This document shows, one piece after another, positions 31,500-40,128 of a stretch of DNA of 42,423 bases. The translations under genes and the position numbers were made by a program. The notes beneath the pieces are model-generated. The model saw only the letters and a list, made by a program, of their open reading frames with translations. It ran no database searches and was not told the DNA's origin. Positions within the stretch are counted from its first letter, which is position 1. Every line of letters begins with the position of its first letter. Source of the DNA: Peptoniphilaceae bacterium (GTDB lineage Bacteria > Bacillota > Clostridia > Tissierellales > Peptoniphilaceae); NCBI GenBank assembly GCA_028723425.1, contig JAQYEZ010000026.1, positions 1 through 42,423 of the forward strand. The letters run 5' to 3'.

Positions 31500-32738
31500 T
31501 CATGGTCTAAACCAAAATGGTAATTCTGAATTTTCATCCTTTGTGTCGTCTTGATTTGAATTATTTTTTTCATTATTTGGGTTTGCCCCCTTATAGGCAT
31601 CTACTGATGAAGAATCTAGTGAAAATTTAAAATCAACACTTTTTTCCTTACCATCTCTATAGAGTTTAATCTTTACACTATCGCCAACCTCATAGTCCAA
31701 TAGAACTTTCTTTAAGTTAGACATATCTTTTACTTCTTTATCGTCAATAGCAGTTATTATATCACCTTTTTTTATAGATTTTAGATTAGTATCAAATACA
31801 TTTTGTACGACAATTCCCTTATCTGTTCCCAATGCTTTTGTATTTATATTATAAGAATTAGTTATTAGACTTAAATCAACTCCTGAAATGCCCAAATATA
31901 CAGATTGGAACTTGCCTGTTTTTACTACCTTGTCTACAATTTTTTTAGCAAGATTTGCTGGTATTGCAAAACCTATACCATCAGAGTTTCCAGCTTTTGC
32001 AGTATTAATTCCTATAAGCTCTCCCTTGCTATTTAAAAGAGCTCCACCAGAGTTACCAGCATTTATAGCTGCATCTGTTTGCATAAGTCCATCCATAGAA
32101 GCACCAGTTTGAAAAGATACAGTTCTATTTAGACCTGAAATAATACCACTGGTAACTGTTGATTGCAATTCAAGCCCTAAGGGATTACCAATAGCAACAA
32201 CTCTTGATCCTACTTGCATTTTATCAGAATCGCCAAATTCCATTACTGGAAGATTTTTTCCATCAACCTTTATAATTGCAAGGTCTAAGGTTGTGTCATT
32301 CCAAACTAATTTTGCTGGCATTGTTTTACCATTTTTTAGTAATACATTTATTTCTTGAGCATCACCATCATCTATTACATGGGAATTGGTTAAGATATAA
32401 CCATCAGCAGAAACTATAGAACCAGAACCTACACCTTCAACATAGCCTGTTTGTGGACCAAAAAATGAAAGCTCTGTTTTTTCTGTTTTTGTGGTTACCC
32501 CTACCACAGAATCTATTGATTTTTTTACTACGGCTGTCTCCATTGACTCATCGTCTTTACCAGGATTTATTACTATATTATTTGAACTTGAATCGCTATC
32601 TGATTGGCTTTGAGTATTATTGTCTTTTTTATTTGTAAAAATATTACCTGTTATAGCAAGAACTATGAAAGCTCCAATAACAGCACCTACTAGGCCTGAT
32701 AAGAAGTTTCCAAGTATGCCTGATTTTCTTCTATTCAT
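31500..32738 (-). CDS. HtrA/DegP-like membrane-anchored serine protease
   Basis: Surface quality-control protease (S1C). A single N-terminal transmembrane anchor (about 10-32) precedes an Asn/Ser/Asp-rich linker. The triad is H120 in LTNSHVID, D152 in LDLAIIK and S230 in NAGNSGGALL; one PDZ domain spans about 285-375. The tail (about 380-412) is Asn/Asp/Glu-rich and ends ELPFWFRP. Length 412 matches Gram-positive HtrA proteins. GAGGAGG lies 6 nt before the ATG. It is monocistronic. Confidence 0.93.
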   Translation of the reverse strand: MNRRKSGILGNFLSGLVGAVIGAFIVLAITGNIFTNKKDNNTQSQSDSDSSSNNIVINPGKDDESMETAVVKKSIDSVVGVTTKTEKTELSFFGPQTGYVEGVGSGSIVSADGYILTNSHVIDDGDAQEINVLLKNGKTMPAKLVWNDTTLDLAIIKVDGKNLPVMEFGDSDKMQVGSRVVAIGNPLGLELQSTVTSGIISGLNRTVSFQTGASMDGLMQTDAAINAGNSGGALLNSKGELIGINTAKAGNSDGIGFAIPANLAKKIVDKVVKTGKFQSVYLGISGVDLSLITNSYNINTKALGTDKGIVVQNVFDTNLKSIKKGDIITAIDDKEVKDMSNLKKVLLDYEVGDSVKIKLYRDGKEKSVDFKFSLDSSSVDAYKGANPNNEKNNSNQDDTKDENSELPFWFRP

Positions 32739-32910
32739 AACATCCTCCTCATAGGCAAAAGCCCATAAAATTTTATATCCATATTATTATATATAATATT
32801 GTTGAAAATGTGTCATTTTAAATATACAAATAAATTTATTATAGGCACTGCTTGTTTAAATTTAGCTCTTATGTAAAGAAGAGAATTCTTTTATAAGATT
32901 TTAAGCAATT

Positions 32911-32951
32911 AAAAAGACCCTTGGGACCAGTTTATCCCTTAGAGTCTCTTT
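32911..32951 (-). terminator. Terminator of the arc operon
   Basis: On the minus strand AAAGAGAC...GGGA (32951-32935) pairs imperfectly with TCCC...GTCTTTTT (32926-32911). It lies about 35 bp after the arcD stop codon. Confidence 0.65.
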
Positions 32952-32986
32952 AAATCTAATTATGACAATCAATATATAATTATATC

Positions 32987-34498
32987 CTACATAAAGTACA
33001 TTGCCAAAGATAGGATAATAATATTTGCAATCATTGTAATGATAAATGGTTTTTTTACCCATTTCAAATAAGTAGCATATTCTACTTTTGCTGCTGCGAT
33101 ACCACCCATTACAACACCTGATGTTGGGGTTACAAAGTTAATTAGACCACAAGCACCACAGAATATCATAATCATGATATTAGGGTTATATCCTAATTGG
33201 TGAGCTAGAGAACCCATAATTGGAATTGAAAGGGCTGCTAGTCCAGATGTTGATGGTACTAAGAATGATAGAACCATATAGATTAGGTAAGCAAGTGGTG
33301 CGAATACAAATGGTGATACACCTCTTAATAGTTTAGCAGAATTTTGTAGAATAAAGAAGTCTAAGTGGGTAGCACTCATAACTACAGTAATACCTCTAGC
33401 AACTGCTATGATTAGGGCTACTGAAAGTAAGTCTGCTGCTCCTGCTATAAATCCATCTACGAATTCTTTTTCATTTATACCTGCAACTAATGCAATTACT
33501 ATAGCTGACAAGGTAAATAAGGCTGCTAAGTCTTTGAAGTACCACCAACCTAAAGGTGAGCCTGTAAGAAAGTCTGACCAACCAAAGGCCTTCAAGTAAG
33601 CATCTTCATCACCGTGGAAGTTGATATCAACATATGATATCAAAGAAATAATCATAATAGCAAAGGTAATAGCAAATACTGTAAGTACTGCCTTGTGTTT
33701 GCCAGTAAATTCTAATTCTTTAGCTGTATCTTCTGCAAAGTATTGGTTCATATCTGCTTTTTCATCTGGAGTAAGTATTGATGCATTTTTATCTTTTTGT
33801 ACTTTTTTCGCATAGTTTAATACGAATCTAATAACAATAATATCTGTTGATAACCAAAGAATTGCACCAACAATCATTACTATAGTTGGGTCAGATTTTA
33901 TACCAACTGATTCTAAAGCTGACATAGCTGCTGCTGTTGCAAATGGGTTTATTGTTGAACCTAGTACACCTGCTCCAGCTCCAAGAAGAACTGTACCAAC
34001 TGCAACCATTGTATCAAAGCCTGCTGCAACCATAGCTGCTGTTATTAGTGGATAGAAACCAATAGTTTCTTCTGCCATACCATAAGTAGATCCACCAACT
34101 GAGAATAAGAACATTAAAGTAGCAATTAGTTTTCCTTCACTTCCCTTACTCTTTTTTACTAGAGAACGGATTCCAGCTTCCATGGCACCAGTGCTCATTA
34201 CTATACCAATAAAACCTCCAATACATAATATAAAGATGATAAGTTCTGAAGCATCCATAAATCCATTAGGAATAGCCATGATAAAGTCGCTAAACTTTGC
34301 ACTTTGTACTGTAACAGTTTCTCCTGCATTTACTGAGTCAATTAATTCACCATATTTTTCTGGATCTAATGATTTTATGATATCTGAATCAATAGGCTTA
34401 CCATTAGTCAATAAAGTGATTAAACAAACTACAGCAAGTACAATCATTAAGATAGAAAAGGCACTTAATGATTTCTTCTTTTTCTTTTCTTGTGTCAT
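32987..34498 (-). CDS. arcD: Arginine/ornithine antiporter, YfcC/DcuC type
   Basis: Polytopic carrier of 503 residues with about 12 hydrophobic segments of the YfcC/C4-dicarboxylate anaerobic carrier family. Streptococcal arc operons use this family as their arginine-ornithine antiporter, so the position directly after arcC is the main argument for the role; the sequence alone could fit other anionic substrates. Conserved parts are GGSTYGMAEETIGFYPL, GAGAGVLGSTINPF and PSTSGLAALSIP. It starts 9 bp after arcC, and the operon terminator follows. Role moderately sure; family confident. Confidence 0.8.
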   Translation of the reverse strand: MTQEKKKKKSLSAFSILMIVLAVVCLITLLTNGKPIDSDIIKSLDPEKYGELIDSVNAGETVTVQSAKFSDFIMAIPNGFMDASELIIFILCIGGFIGIVMSTGAMEAGIRSLVKKSKGSEGKLIATLMFLFSVGGSTYGMAEETIGFYPLITAAMVAAGFDTMVAVGTVLLGAGAGVLGSTINPFATAAAMSALESVGIKSDPTIVMIVGAILWLSTDIIVIRFVLNYAKKVQKDKNASILTPDEKADMNQYFAEDTAKELEFTGKHKAVLTVFAITFAIMIISLISYVDINFHGDEDAYLKAFGWSDFLTGSPLGWWYFKDLAALFTLSAIVIALVAGINEKEFVDGFIAGAADLLSVALIIAVARGITVVMSATHLDFFILQNSAKLLRGVSPFVFAPLAYLIYMVLSFLVPSTSGLAALSIPIMGSLAHQLGYNPNIMIMIFCGACGLINFVTPTSGVVMGGIAAAKVEYATYLKWVKKPFIITMIANIIILSLAMYFM

Positions 34499-34507
34499 AA
34501 AAGTCTC

Positions 34508-35443
34508 CTATTTTTTAATTACGGTACCTGTCTTTCCTTCAAGTGCTTCTGCTGCCCTTTCTAGAGATGTAATTAAGGCTTCACCGTTTTCAGACTTTTC
34601 AACAAATTCCATACAAGCTTCTACCTTTGGTAGCATTGAACCTGGTGCAAAATGTCCTTCTTCTATATATTGTTTTGCTTGATCTAGGTTCATTTCAGAA
34701 ATACTTTCTTGGTTAGGTTTATTGAAATTAATCATAACTTGGTCTACTGCTGTTAGAATTACTAGTTTATCTGCATGTAATTCTTCTGCTAGTAAAGCTG
34801 ATGATCTGTCTTTATCTATTACGGCTGGTACACCTTTTAAGCCTTGGCTAGTTTCTATTACAGGTACCCCACCTCCTCCAACTGTTATTACTATGTTAGA
34901 GTTTTTAACTAGGTCTTCTACTATTTTTATTTCCACAATGTTCTTTGGAATAGGACTTGCAACTACACGTCTGTAGCCTCTTCCTGCATCTTCAACATAT
35001 TCGTAACCATTTTCTGCGTGTTTTGCATCTGCTTCTTCTTTTGTCATAAAAGATCCAATTGGTTTAGATGGCTTTTGGAAAGCTTTATCATCTTCATCAA
35101 CTACAACTTGGGTTACTATATATGCAACTTCCTTTTCTATATTTCTATTTCTTAACTCATTTCTTATTGATTGAGATAAGTGATAGCCTATATAACCTTG
35201 GCTCATAGCTCCACATTCAGGAAATGGCATCTCTGGTGTTTTTCCGCCTTTATTTGCTGAAAATTCTAGGGCATTATTAATCATTCCTACTTGTGGACCA
35301 TTACCATGTCCGATAGCAATATCATAGTTTTCAGATAAGTCAACTATTGTTTTGGCTGTCTTTTTTACTAATTCTAATTGCTCCTCAGGGGTAGAACCTA
35401 AGGCATTACCCCCGAGAGCTATAACTATTCTTTGTCTCTTCAT
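34508..35443 (-). CDS. arcC: Carbamate kinase
   Basis: Transfers phosphate from carbamoyl phosphate to ADP, the ATP-yielding step of the arginine deiminase pathway. Signatures: IVIALGGNALG at the N terminus, GHGNGPQVGMI, GGGGVPVIE (205-213 approx.), and DKDRSSALLAEELHAD. 311 residues, normal. It lies 22 bp after arcB and 9 bp before arcD. Confidence 0.96.
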   Translation of the reverse strand: MKRQRIVIALGGNALGSTPEEQLELVKKTAKTIVDLSENYDIAIGHGNGPQVGMINNALEFSANKGGKTPEMPFPECGAMSQGYIGYHLSQSIRNELRNRNIEKEVAYIVTQVVVDEDDKAFQKPSKPIGSFMTKEEADAKHAENGYEYVEDAGRGYRRVVASPIPKNIVEIKIVEDLVKNSNIVITVGGGGVPVIETSQGLKGVPAVIDKDRSSALLAEELHADKLVILTAVDQVMINFNKPNQESISEMNLDQAKQYIEEGHFAPGSMLPKVEACMEFVEKSENGEALITSLERAAEALEGKTGTVIKK

Positions 35444-35465
35444 ATTATTTATTTATTGTTACTTC

Positions 35466-36470
35466 CTATTTTAATGTTGCATACATTATAGCTTTGATTG
35501 TATGCATTCTGTTTTCTGCTTGGTCAAAAACTTTTGATTGTTTTCCTAAAAATACTTCGTCTTTAACTTCCATTCCATCAAGATCGTATTTGTCTCCAAA
35601 TTTTTCATTTACATCTTTGCCTGTTGTTGTATTAAGGTCGTGGAATGATGGTAGACAATGTAAGAAAATAGCATCTTTATCTGCTAAATTCATTACCTTT
35701 TGGTTTACTTGATATGGGTGTAGAAGTTCAATTCTTTGCTCCCATACTTCTTTTGGTTCTCCCATTGATACCCAAATATCTGTATAGATTACATGGGCAC
35801 CTTTAACCCCTTCTTCAACATTTTCTGTAAATTCTACTTTTGAGCCATGAACAGCAGCAAATTCTTTAGCTTCTGCTACTAATTTTTCATCTGCCCAAAG
35901 TTCTTTAGGACCACAACCTGTGTAATTGATACCTAACTTAGCACAAGCTACCATCAATGAGTTACTTACGTTATTTCTGCAGTCACCCATAAATACAAAG
36001 TTTAAGCCTTTTAGGTAGCCAAAGTTTTCTTTTATTGTAAGCATATCTGCTATCATTTGTGTTGGATGGAATTCATCTGTAAGACCATTCCATACTGGTA
36101 CTCCTGAGTATTTTGCAAGTTTTTCAACTAATTCTTGGTCAAATCCTCTATATTCAATACCATCATAGAATCTTCCAAGTACTTTTGCAGTATCTTCTAT
36201 TGATTCTTTGTGTCCCATTTGGCTTGAACCTGGATCAAGATATGTTACTCCCATTCCTAAATCCATTCCTGCAACTTCAAATGAACATCTTGTTCTTGTA
36301 GATGTTTTTTCAAAAAGTAATACTATATTTTTACCTTCAAGATATTTGTGAGGTGTTCTTGTCAATTTTAATTTTTTGAATTCTTCTCCTAAATCGATTA
36401 GGTATTTGATTTCAGCTTCTGTTAGATATTTTAATCCTAAGATTGATCTTCCTTGTAAATTTACTGGCAT
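35466..36470 (-). CDS. arcB: Ornithine carbamoyltransferase, catabolic
   Basis: Splits citrulline with phosphate to ornithine and carbamoyl phosphate in the deiminase pathway. The carbamoyl-phosphate site [11 protein letters not shown], the [11 protein letters not shown] motif and HCLPSFHD (family HCLPAFHD) are all present. 334 residues. The ribosome-binding site (AAAGGAG) is 13 nt or so before the ATG, longer than normal. The catabolic role is taken from its place between arcA and arcC. Confidence 0.95.
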   Translation of the reverse strand: MPVNLQGRSILGLKYLTEAEIKYLIDLGEEFKKLKLTRTPHKYLEGKNIVLLFEKTSTRTRCSFEVAGMDLGMGVTYLDPGSSQMGHKESIEDTAKVLGRFYDGIEYRGFDQELVEKLAKYSGVPVWNGLTDEFHPTQMIADMLTIKENFGYLKGLNFVFMGDCRNNVSNSLMVACAKLGINYTGCGPKELWADEKLVAEAKEFAAVHGSKVEFTENVEEGVKGAHVIYTDIWVSMGEPKEVWEQRIELLHPYQVNQKVMNLADKDAIFLHCLPSFHDLNTTTGKDVNEKFGDKYDLDGMEVKDEVFLGKQSKVFDQAENRMHTIKAIMYATLK

Positions 36471-36508
36471 ATGTTAATATGTTCTCCTTTATTAATTATT
36501 TTTTTAAC

Positions 36509-37732
36509 TTAATCTTCTCTTACTAATGGCATTGACATACATCTTGGACCACCACGACCAACTGTTAAGTTTGATGCATCTAGTTCAAGAACTTCTATAC
36601 CTTCGTTTCTCAATACTTGGTTTGTAACTACATTTCTCTTGTAAACCAAAACTTTACCTGGAGAAATTGTCAATGTGTTAGAACCATCGTTCCATTGTTC
36701 TCTTTCAGCTGCAATTGGATCGCCACCACCACATGGAATTAGACGTACTTTTTCTATTCCAAGTGCTGTTGCCAAAATATCTTCTAGTTTTCCAGAAGCT
36801 GTTTCAATGTGAAGTTCATTGTTATCACCAGGAGTAATAACCTTAACTTCCATTTCTTTAATTATAGCTGGATGGTATGTGAATGCATCATAATCGATTT
36901 GTGTAAATACAGTATCTAAGTGCATGAATGCTCTACTTTCATCAATTTTTAATGCATAAATTTTTTCAATTTTATTTTCATTTTCGCCAAAGAATAATTT
37001 TTTAGCTAATAATTCTATAGCTTCATATTGAGTTCTTTGTGAAATACCAATTAATAATGTATTTTCATTGGCGTTAAATGTATCTCCACCTTCTATATGA
37101 TATGGGTTATCTCTACCATAAAGATCAGGTACTGCTTTATATTCTGGATGGAATCTAAAGATATAATCACAGTAAATTGTTTCTCTATTTCTTGTTACAG
37201 AATACATTCTGTTAACTACTGCACCGTTACCTACTGAAGAAAATGGATCTCTAGTAAAGTATAAGTTTGGCATTGGGTTAATAGCAAGATATGATTTTCC
37301 AACTACCATTTGGTGTAAATCTTCTTTTTTAAATAGGCCAAGTTCTTTAAGTGTTAAACCAGCCATTGTTTTTTCAACAAATTCTTTTGTATCTTCGATT
37401 TTTTCTAGATAAGCTTTTGCTTTCTCAAGAATATCTTTATCTGTAGTACCAGATTCTTCTAGATATTGATCTAAGAATTTTTCTCTTAAACCTTCATTAG
37501 CATCTAGTGTTTCTGCCATTAAGTCTTCAAGATAAACAACTTCTACACCATTATCTCTAAGGATATCTGTAAATCTATCATGTTCTTCTTGAGCTAATGA
37601 TAAATCTGGAATATCATCAAATAATAGTTCTTCTAGTGTTGATGGTGTTAAATTTAGCAATTCTTCGCCAGGTCTGTGTACTAGAACTTTTTTAAGTTGC
37701 TTAATTTCGCTTCTTACTTGTATTGGTTGCAT
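36509..37732 (-). CDS. arcA: Arginine deiminase
   Basis: Hydrolyses arginine to citrulline and ammonia, giving acid resistance and feeding ATP synthesis. The catalytic cysteine is C398 in GGPRCMSMPLVRED at the C terminus; the His/Asp residues lie in FMHLDTVFTQID, and EGGDTFNANENTLLIGIS and FTRDPF are typical. 407 residues, full length. AGGAGG lies 6 nt before the ATG. First gene of arcABCD, divergent from the AraC-type regulator across 257 bp; the leader has a 36-bp inverted-repeat region. Confidence 0.97.
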   Translation of the reverse strand: MQPIQVRSEIKQLKKVLVHRPGEELLNLTPSTLEELLFDDIPDLSLAQEEHDRFTDILRDNGVEVVYLEDLMAETLDANEGLREKFLDQYLEESGTTDKDILEKAKAYLEKIEDTKEFVEKTMAGLTLKELGLFKKEDLHQMVVGKSYLAINPMPNLYFTRDPFSSVGNGAVVNRMYSVTRNRETIYCDYIFRFHPEYKAVPDLYGRDNPYHIEGGDTFNANENTLLIGISQRTQYEAIELLAKKLFFGENENKIEKIYALKIDESRAFMHLDTVFTQIDYDAFTYHPAIIKEMEVKVITPGDNNELHIETASGKLEDILATALGIEKVRLIPCGGGDPIAAEREQWNDGSNTLTISPGKVLVYKRNVVTNQVLRNEGIEVLELDASNLTVGRGGPRCMSMPLVRED

Positions 37733-37756
37733 TGTTTCCTCCTAAAAAATTTTTTC

Positions 37757-37792
37757 GAGTTTTTATTAATCTCTTACTTTAACAAAAAACTC
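37757..37792 (-). promoter_or_regulatory. Inverted repeat in the arcA leader, attenuator-like
   Basis: On the minus strand GAGTTTTT (37792-37785) pairs with AAAAACTC (37764-37757), perfect over 8 bp with a 20-nt loop, and is soon followed by AAAAAATTTTTT before the ribosome-binding site. It could reduce read-through or hide the leader; this is inference. Confidence 0.35.
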
Positions 37793-37810
37793 TTTTGCAC
37801 TTACATCTTT

Positions 37811-37850
37811 AGTATATAACAACAGTTTTTTTATGCACGACAAATTTTTT
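37811..37850 (-). promoter_or_regulatory. arcA promoter with -10 box and direct repeats
   Basis: On the minus strand a -10 TATACT (37816-37811) has no recognisable -35 at 16-18 bp. In its place lie two 14-bp direct repeats, with plus-strand forms ACGACAAATTTTTT (37837-37850) and ACAACAGTTTTTTT (37819-37832), 11 of 14 identical and offset by 18 bp. Direct half-sites near a missing -35 fit AraC-type activation. Confidence 0.45.
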
Positions 37851-37871
37851 ACCATTCATTGTAAATAGAAT

Positions 37872-37900
37872 TTGAAAGAAATCATTTTCATTGATATAAT
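37872..37900 (+). promoter_or_regulatory. Promoter of the AraC-type regulator gene
   Basis: TTGAAA (37872-37877), exactly 17 bp, TATAAT (37895-37900). The transcript would start about 80 bp before the ATG at 37990. Confidence 0.65.
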
Positions 37901-37989
37901 AATAATGGAAAGCACTTATTGACCTGCTTAAATTAAGTTACTTATTTATATTTTTTTCAAAAATTTTACTAACCTACAGAGGTATACTA

Positions 37990-39252
37990 ATGTTATCAAG
38001 CAATATACAAAAAAAGATTTCAATGACTTCAGATCTTTCAAAACTTTGTTATTTTGAAGTTGAATTTCAAGATAAGCCTACAACAGCACTAATTCATTCC
38101 ACAGCAAGATTCTTATTGATAAAAAAAGGTTGTGGAAAATTTCTTATTAATGGTGTTGAATATCCAGTAAAACCAAACACTATGATAGTTATTTTACCTT
38201 GGGACATCACCACTATTACTCAGGTAGATGAAGATTTTGAATTTTATAAAATAGTTTACAACTTTTCTATAATTAATGATAGTTTTAGAAATATATGCAA
38301 CATAAGTCACAAACAGATAAACTCTATCGATAATCTATATAAACATCCAATCAAACTTTTGGATGAAAAAACTTATCTTAATATGGAAAAATCATTTATT
38401 GAAATTAAGGATGAGGTTGGCAATCATTCCTATCAAGAAGAAATCGCTCCTAAAGAATTTTCCGACGTCTTTATTATCTCACAACTTTTGATAATATTGA
38501 TTAAATTCTTAAGATATGAATATATATACAGTAAAGAGGAACACAATTTAGTAAATGGACAAAATGATGCTAATCAAATTTTAAAATACATGTATTCTCA
38601 TCTGGCAGAGAAGTTAACTTTAGAAAAATTAGCTACAACATTTTTTACTTCTAAATCTTCCCTATCTAAATATATAGAAGAAAATGTCGGTTTTACTTTT
38701 TCGGAACTTTTAAGCGAAATGAGATTTTCTAAAGCTATAGATCTTTTGATGTATTCTGAACTTTCCTATAATGAAATTGCCAAAAGTGTAGGCTATACTG
38801 ACTCTTCTCACTTCACAAAAGTTTTTCAAGCTTCAGAAGGCATGACTCCTGGTGAGTTTAGATCATTTTATGACGTTAAAAAAAGTGATTTGAAATCATC
38901 TAATATAGACTTACTAGATAAGGTAATTAAATACCAAAGAGATCATTTCCAAGATGAAGATCTTACTGTTGGAAAAATTGCCAAGGAATTTGGTCTATCG
39001 ACATCTGATGTAAATAAATTAATCTATTTCCAATTTGAAAAAAGTTTTTACGAATATTTAGATGTATTAAGGGTATCTAAAGCATGTGAGCTATTAAAAA
39101 AGACTGACCTAAAAATCATTGATATTGGACTAAAGGTTGGCTATAATTCAACAAGAACTTTTCAAAGAGCTTTTAATAGAATTACAGGCGTTTCTCCTAG
39201 CAAATTTAGGTCTACCATAAAATATCAAGATTCAGATGGAAATCTGATATGA
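37990..39252 (+). CDS. AraC-type regulator with two DNA-binding domains
   Basis: Protein of 420 residues: an N-terminal cupin-like sensing region (about 25-95), a linker of about 100 residues, and two AraC-type double-HTH domains, about 195-293 and 310-409. The first has LTLEKLATTFFTSKSSLSKYI and VGYTDSSHFTKVFQASEGMTPGEFR; the second has LTVGKIAKEFGLSTSDVNKL and VGYNSTRTFQRAFNRITGVSPSKFR. Each ends in the family's GxTPxxFR-like consensus. Normal AraC regulators have one such domain (about 290 residues), so this is a duplication or fusion. It is divergent from arcA and so likely controls arginine catabolism. AGAGG precedes the ATG. The next gene starts 33 bp later and may be cotranscribed. Confidence 0.88.
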   Translation: MLSSNIQKKISMTSDLSKLCYFEVEFQDKPTTALIHSTARFLLIKKGCGKFLINGVEYPVKPNTMIVILPWDITTITQVDEDFEFYKIVYNFSIINDSFRNICNISHKQINSIDNLYKHPIKLLDEKTYLNMEKSFIEIKDEVGNHSYQEEIAPKEFSDVFIISQLLIILIKFLRYEYIYSKEEHNLVNGQNDANQILKYMYSHLAEKLTLEKLATTFFTSKSSLSKYIEENVGFTFSELLSEMRFSKAIDLLMYSELSYNEIAKSVGYTDSSHFTKVFQASEGMTPGEFRSFYDVKKSDLKSSNIDLLDKVIKYQRDHFQDEDLTVGKIAKEFGLSTSDVNKLIYFQFEKSFYEYLDVLRVSKACELLKKTDLKIIDIGLKVGYNSTRTFQRAFNRITGVSPSKFRSTIKYQDSDGNLI

Positions 39253-39285
39253 TATAATATTAATAAAATAATGAAAGGAACTATT

Positions 39286-39990
39286 ATGGCAAAATTTATA
39301 GCAAATGAATCTTTTTGGGAACTTTTCCCAGAGGCAGAAATTGGAATTATTAGTGTAAAAGGAATAAAAATTGAGGATAAATCCTCTAAAGAAATAAGAG
39401 ATATGCTCTATGAAGCAAATGAGAAGGCCTACGATTACCTTACTCAACCTGTTTTTTCTGAAAATCCTGTAATTAAGGTTTGGAGAGATGCTTTTAAGCT
39501 TTTCAAAACAAAGAAAGGCGCTCGTTGTTCTATAGAAGCCTTATTAAAAAGAGTTTCAAAGGATAATCCTGTTGGTTCAATTAATCCTTTAGTAGATATT
39601 TACAACTCAGCTTCTCTTTTATACGCCCTACCATGTGGAGCTGAAGATACTGATAAGTTTGTTGGAGATGTATTTCTTGAGATAACTGAAGGTGGAGATT
39701 CCTTTATTCCTATAGGAGAAGATAAAAACTCCCCTACTCTAGAAGGAGAATTATGCTACAAAGACGATGAGGGTGCAATTTGTAGATGTTTTAACTGGAG
39801 AGACTCACAAAGAACAATGATAAATGATGATACAACAAATGCCATCCTATTTATGGAATCTGTTGATCCTACAAGAAAAGATGACTTAAAAGAAGCTATT
39901 ACTTTCTTGGCAAATAATATCCAAAAACATATAGGTGGAGAAATTCAAATTCATTTCTTAAACAAAGATAATTACCAAATAGAAATCTAA
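39286..39990 (+). CDS. Standalone B3/B4-domain protein
   Basis: Protein of about 234 residues with the B3/B4 domain that in phenylalanyl-tRNA synthetase beta subunits hydrolyses misacylated Tyr-tRNA(Phe). Matching stretches: NPVIKVWRDAFKLF, GARCSIEALLKRV, then GSINPLVDIYNSASLLYALPCGAED and CRCFNWRDSQRTMI. Free B3/B4 proteins are thought to edit or bind aminoacyl-tRNA or amino acids, but their function is not settled. The frame starts at an ATG at 39271, but the ATG at 39286 is preferred: AAAGGA lies 7 nt before it. It lies just behind the AraC-type regulator, without a visible terminator between them. Confidence 0.78.
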   Translation: MAKFIANESFWELFPEAEIGIISVKGIKIEDKSSKEIRDMLYEANEKAYDYLTQPVFSENPVIKVWRDAFKLFKTKKGARCSIEALLKRVSKDNPVGSINPLVDIYNSASLLYALPCGAEDTDKFVGDVFLEITEGGDSFIPIGEDKNSPTLEGELCYKDDEGAICRCFNWRDSQRTMINDDTTNAILFMESVDPTRKDDLKEAITFLANNIQKHIGGEIQIHFLNKDNYQIEI

Positions 39991-40002
39991 AATCAAAAAT
40001 CT

Positions 40003-40045
40003 AAGGTCTTTAAAGCTTACATAAGCTTTGCAAAGGCCTTTTTTT
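40003..40045 (+). terminator. Terminator after the B3/B4 gene
   Basis: AAGGTCTTTAAAGCTT pairs with AAGCTTTGCAAAGGCCTT (small internal loop), followed by a run of T ending at 40045. Confidence 0.85.
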
Positions 40046-40128
40046 CTTACATAAATCTTACAAGTATCAAAATAAGATCAAATATTTATATCCTACTATA
40101 AAAGAGTAAAAATTATTAGGAGGATAAT

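Noticed and set aside
34182-34682. Plus-strand open frame of 166 residues across arcD and arcC
   Set aside because: It is antisense to two conserved arc genes and spans their junction, with no family resemblance.
37733-37989. ArgR or ArcR (Crp/Fnr-type) box between arcA and the regulator
   Set aside because: No convincing ARG box or TGTGA-N6-TCACA palindrome could be read.
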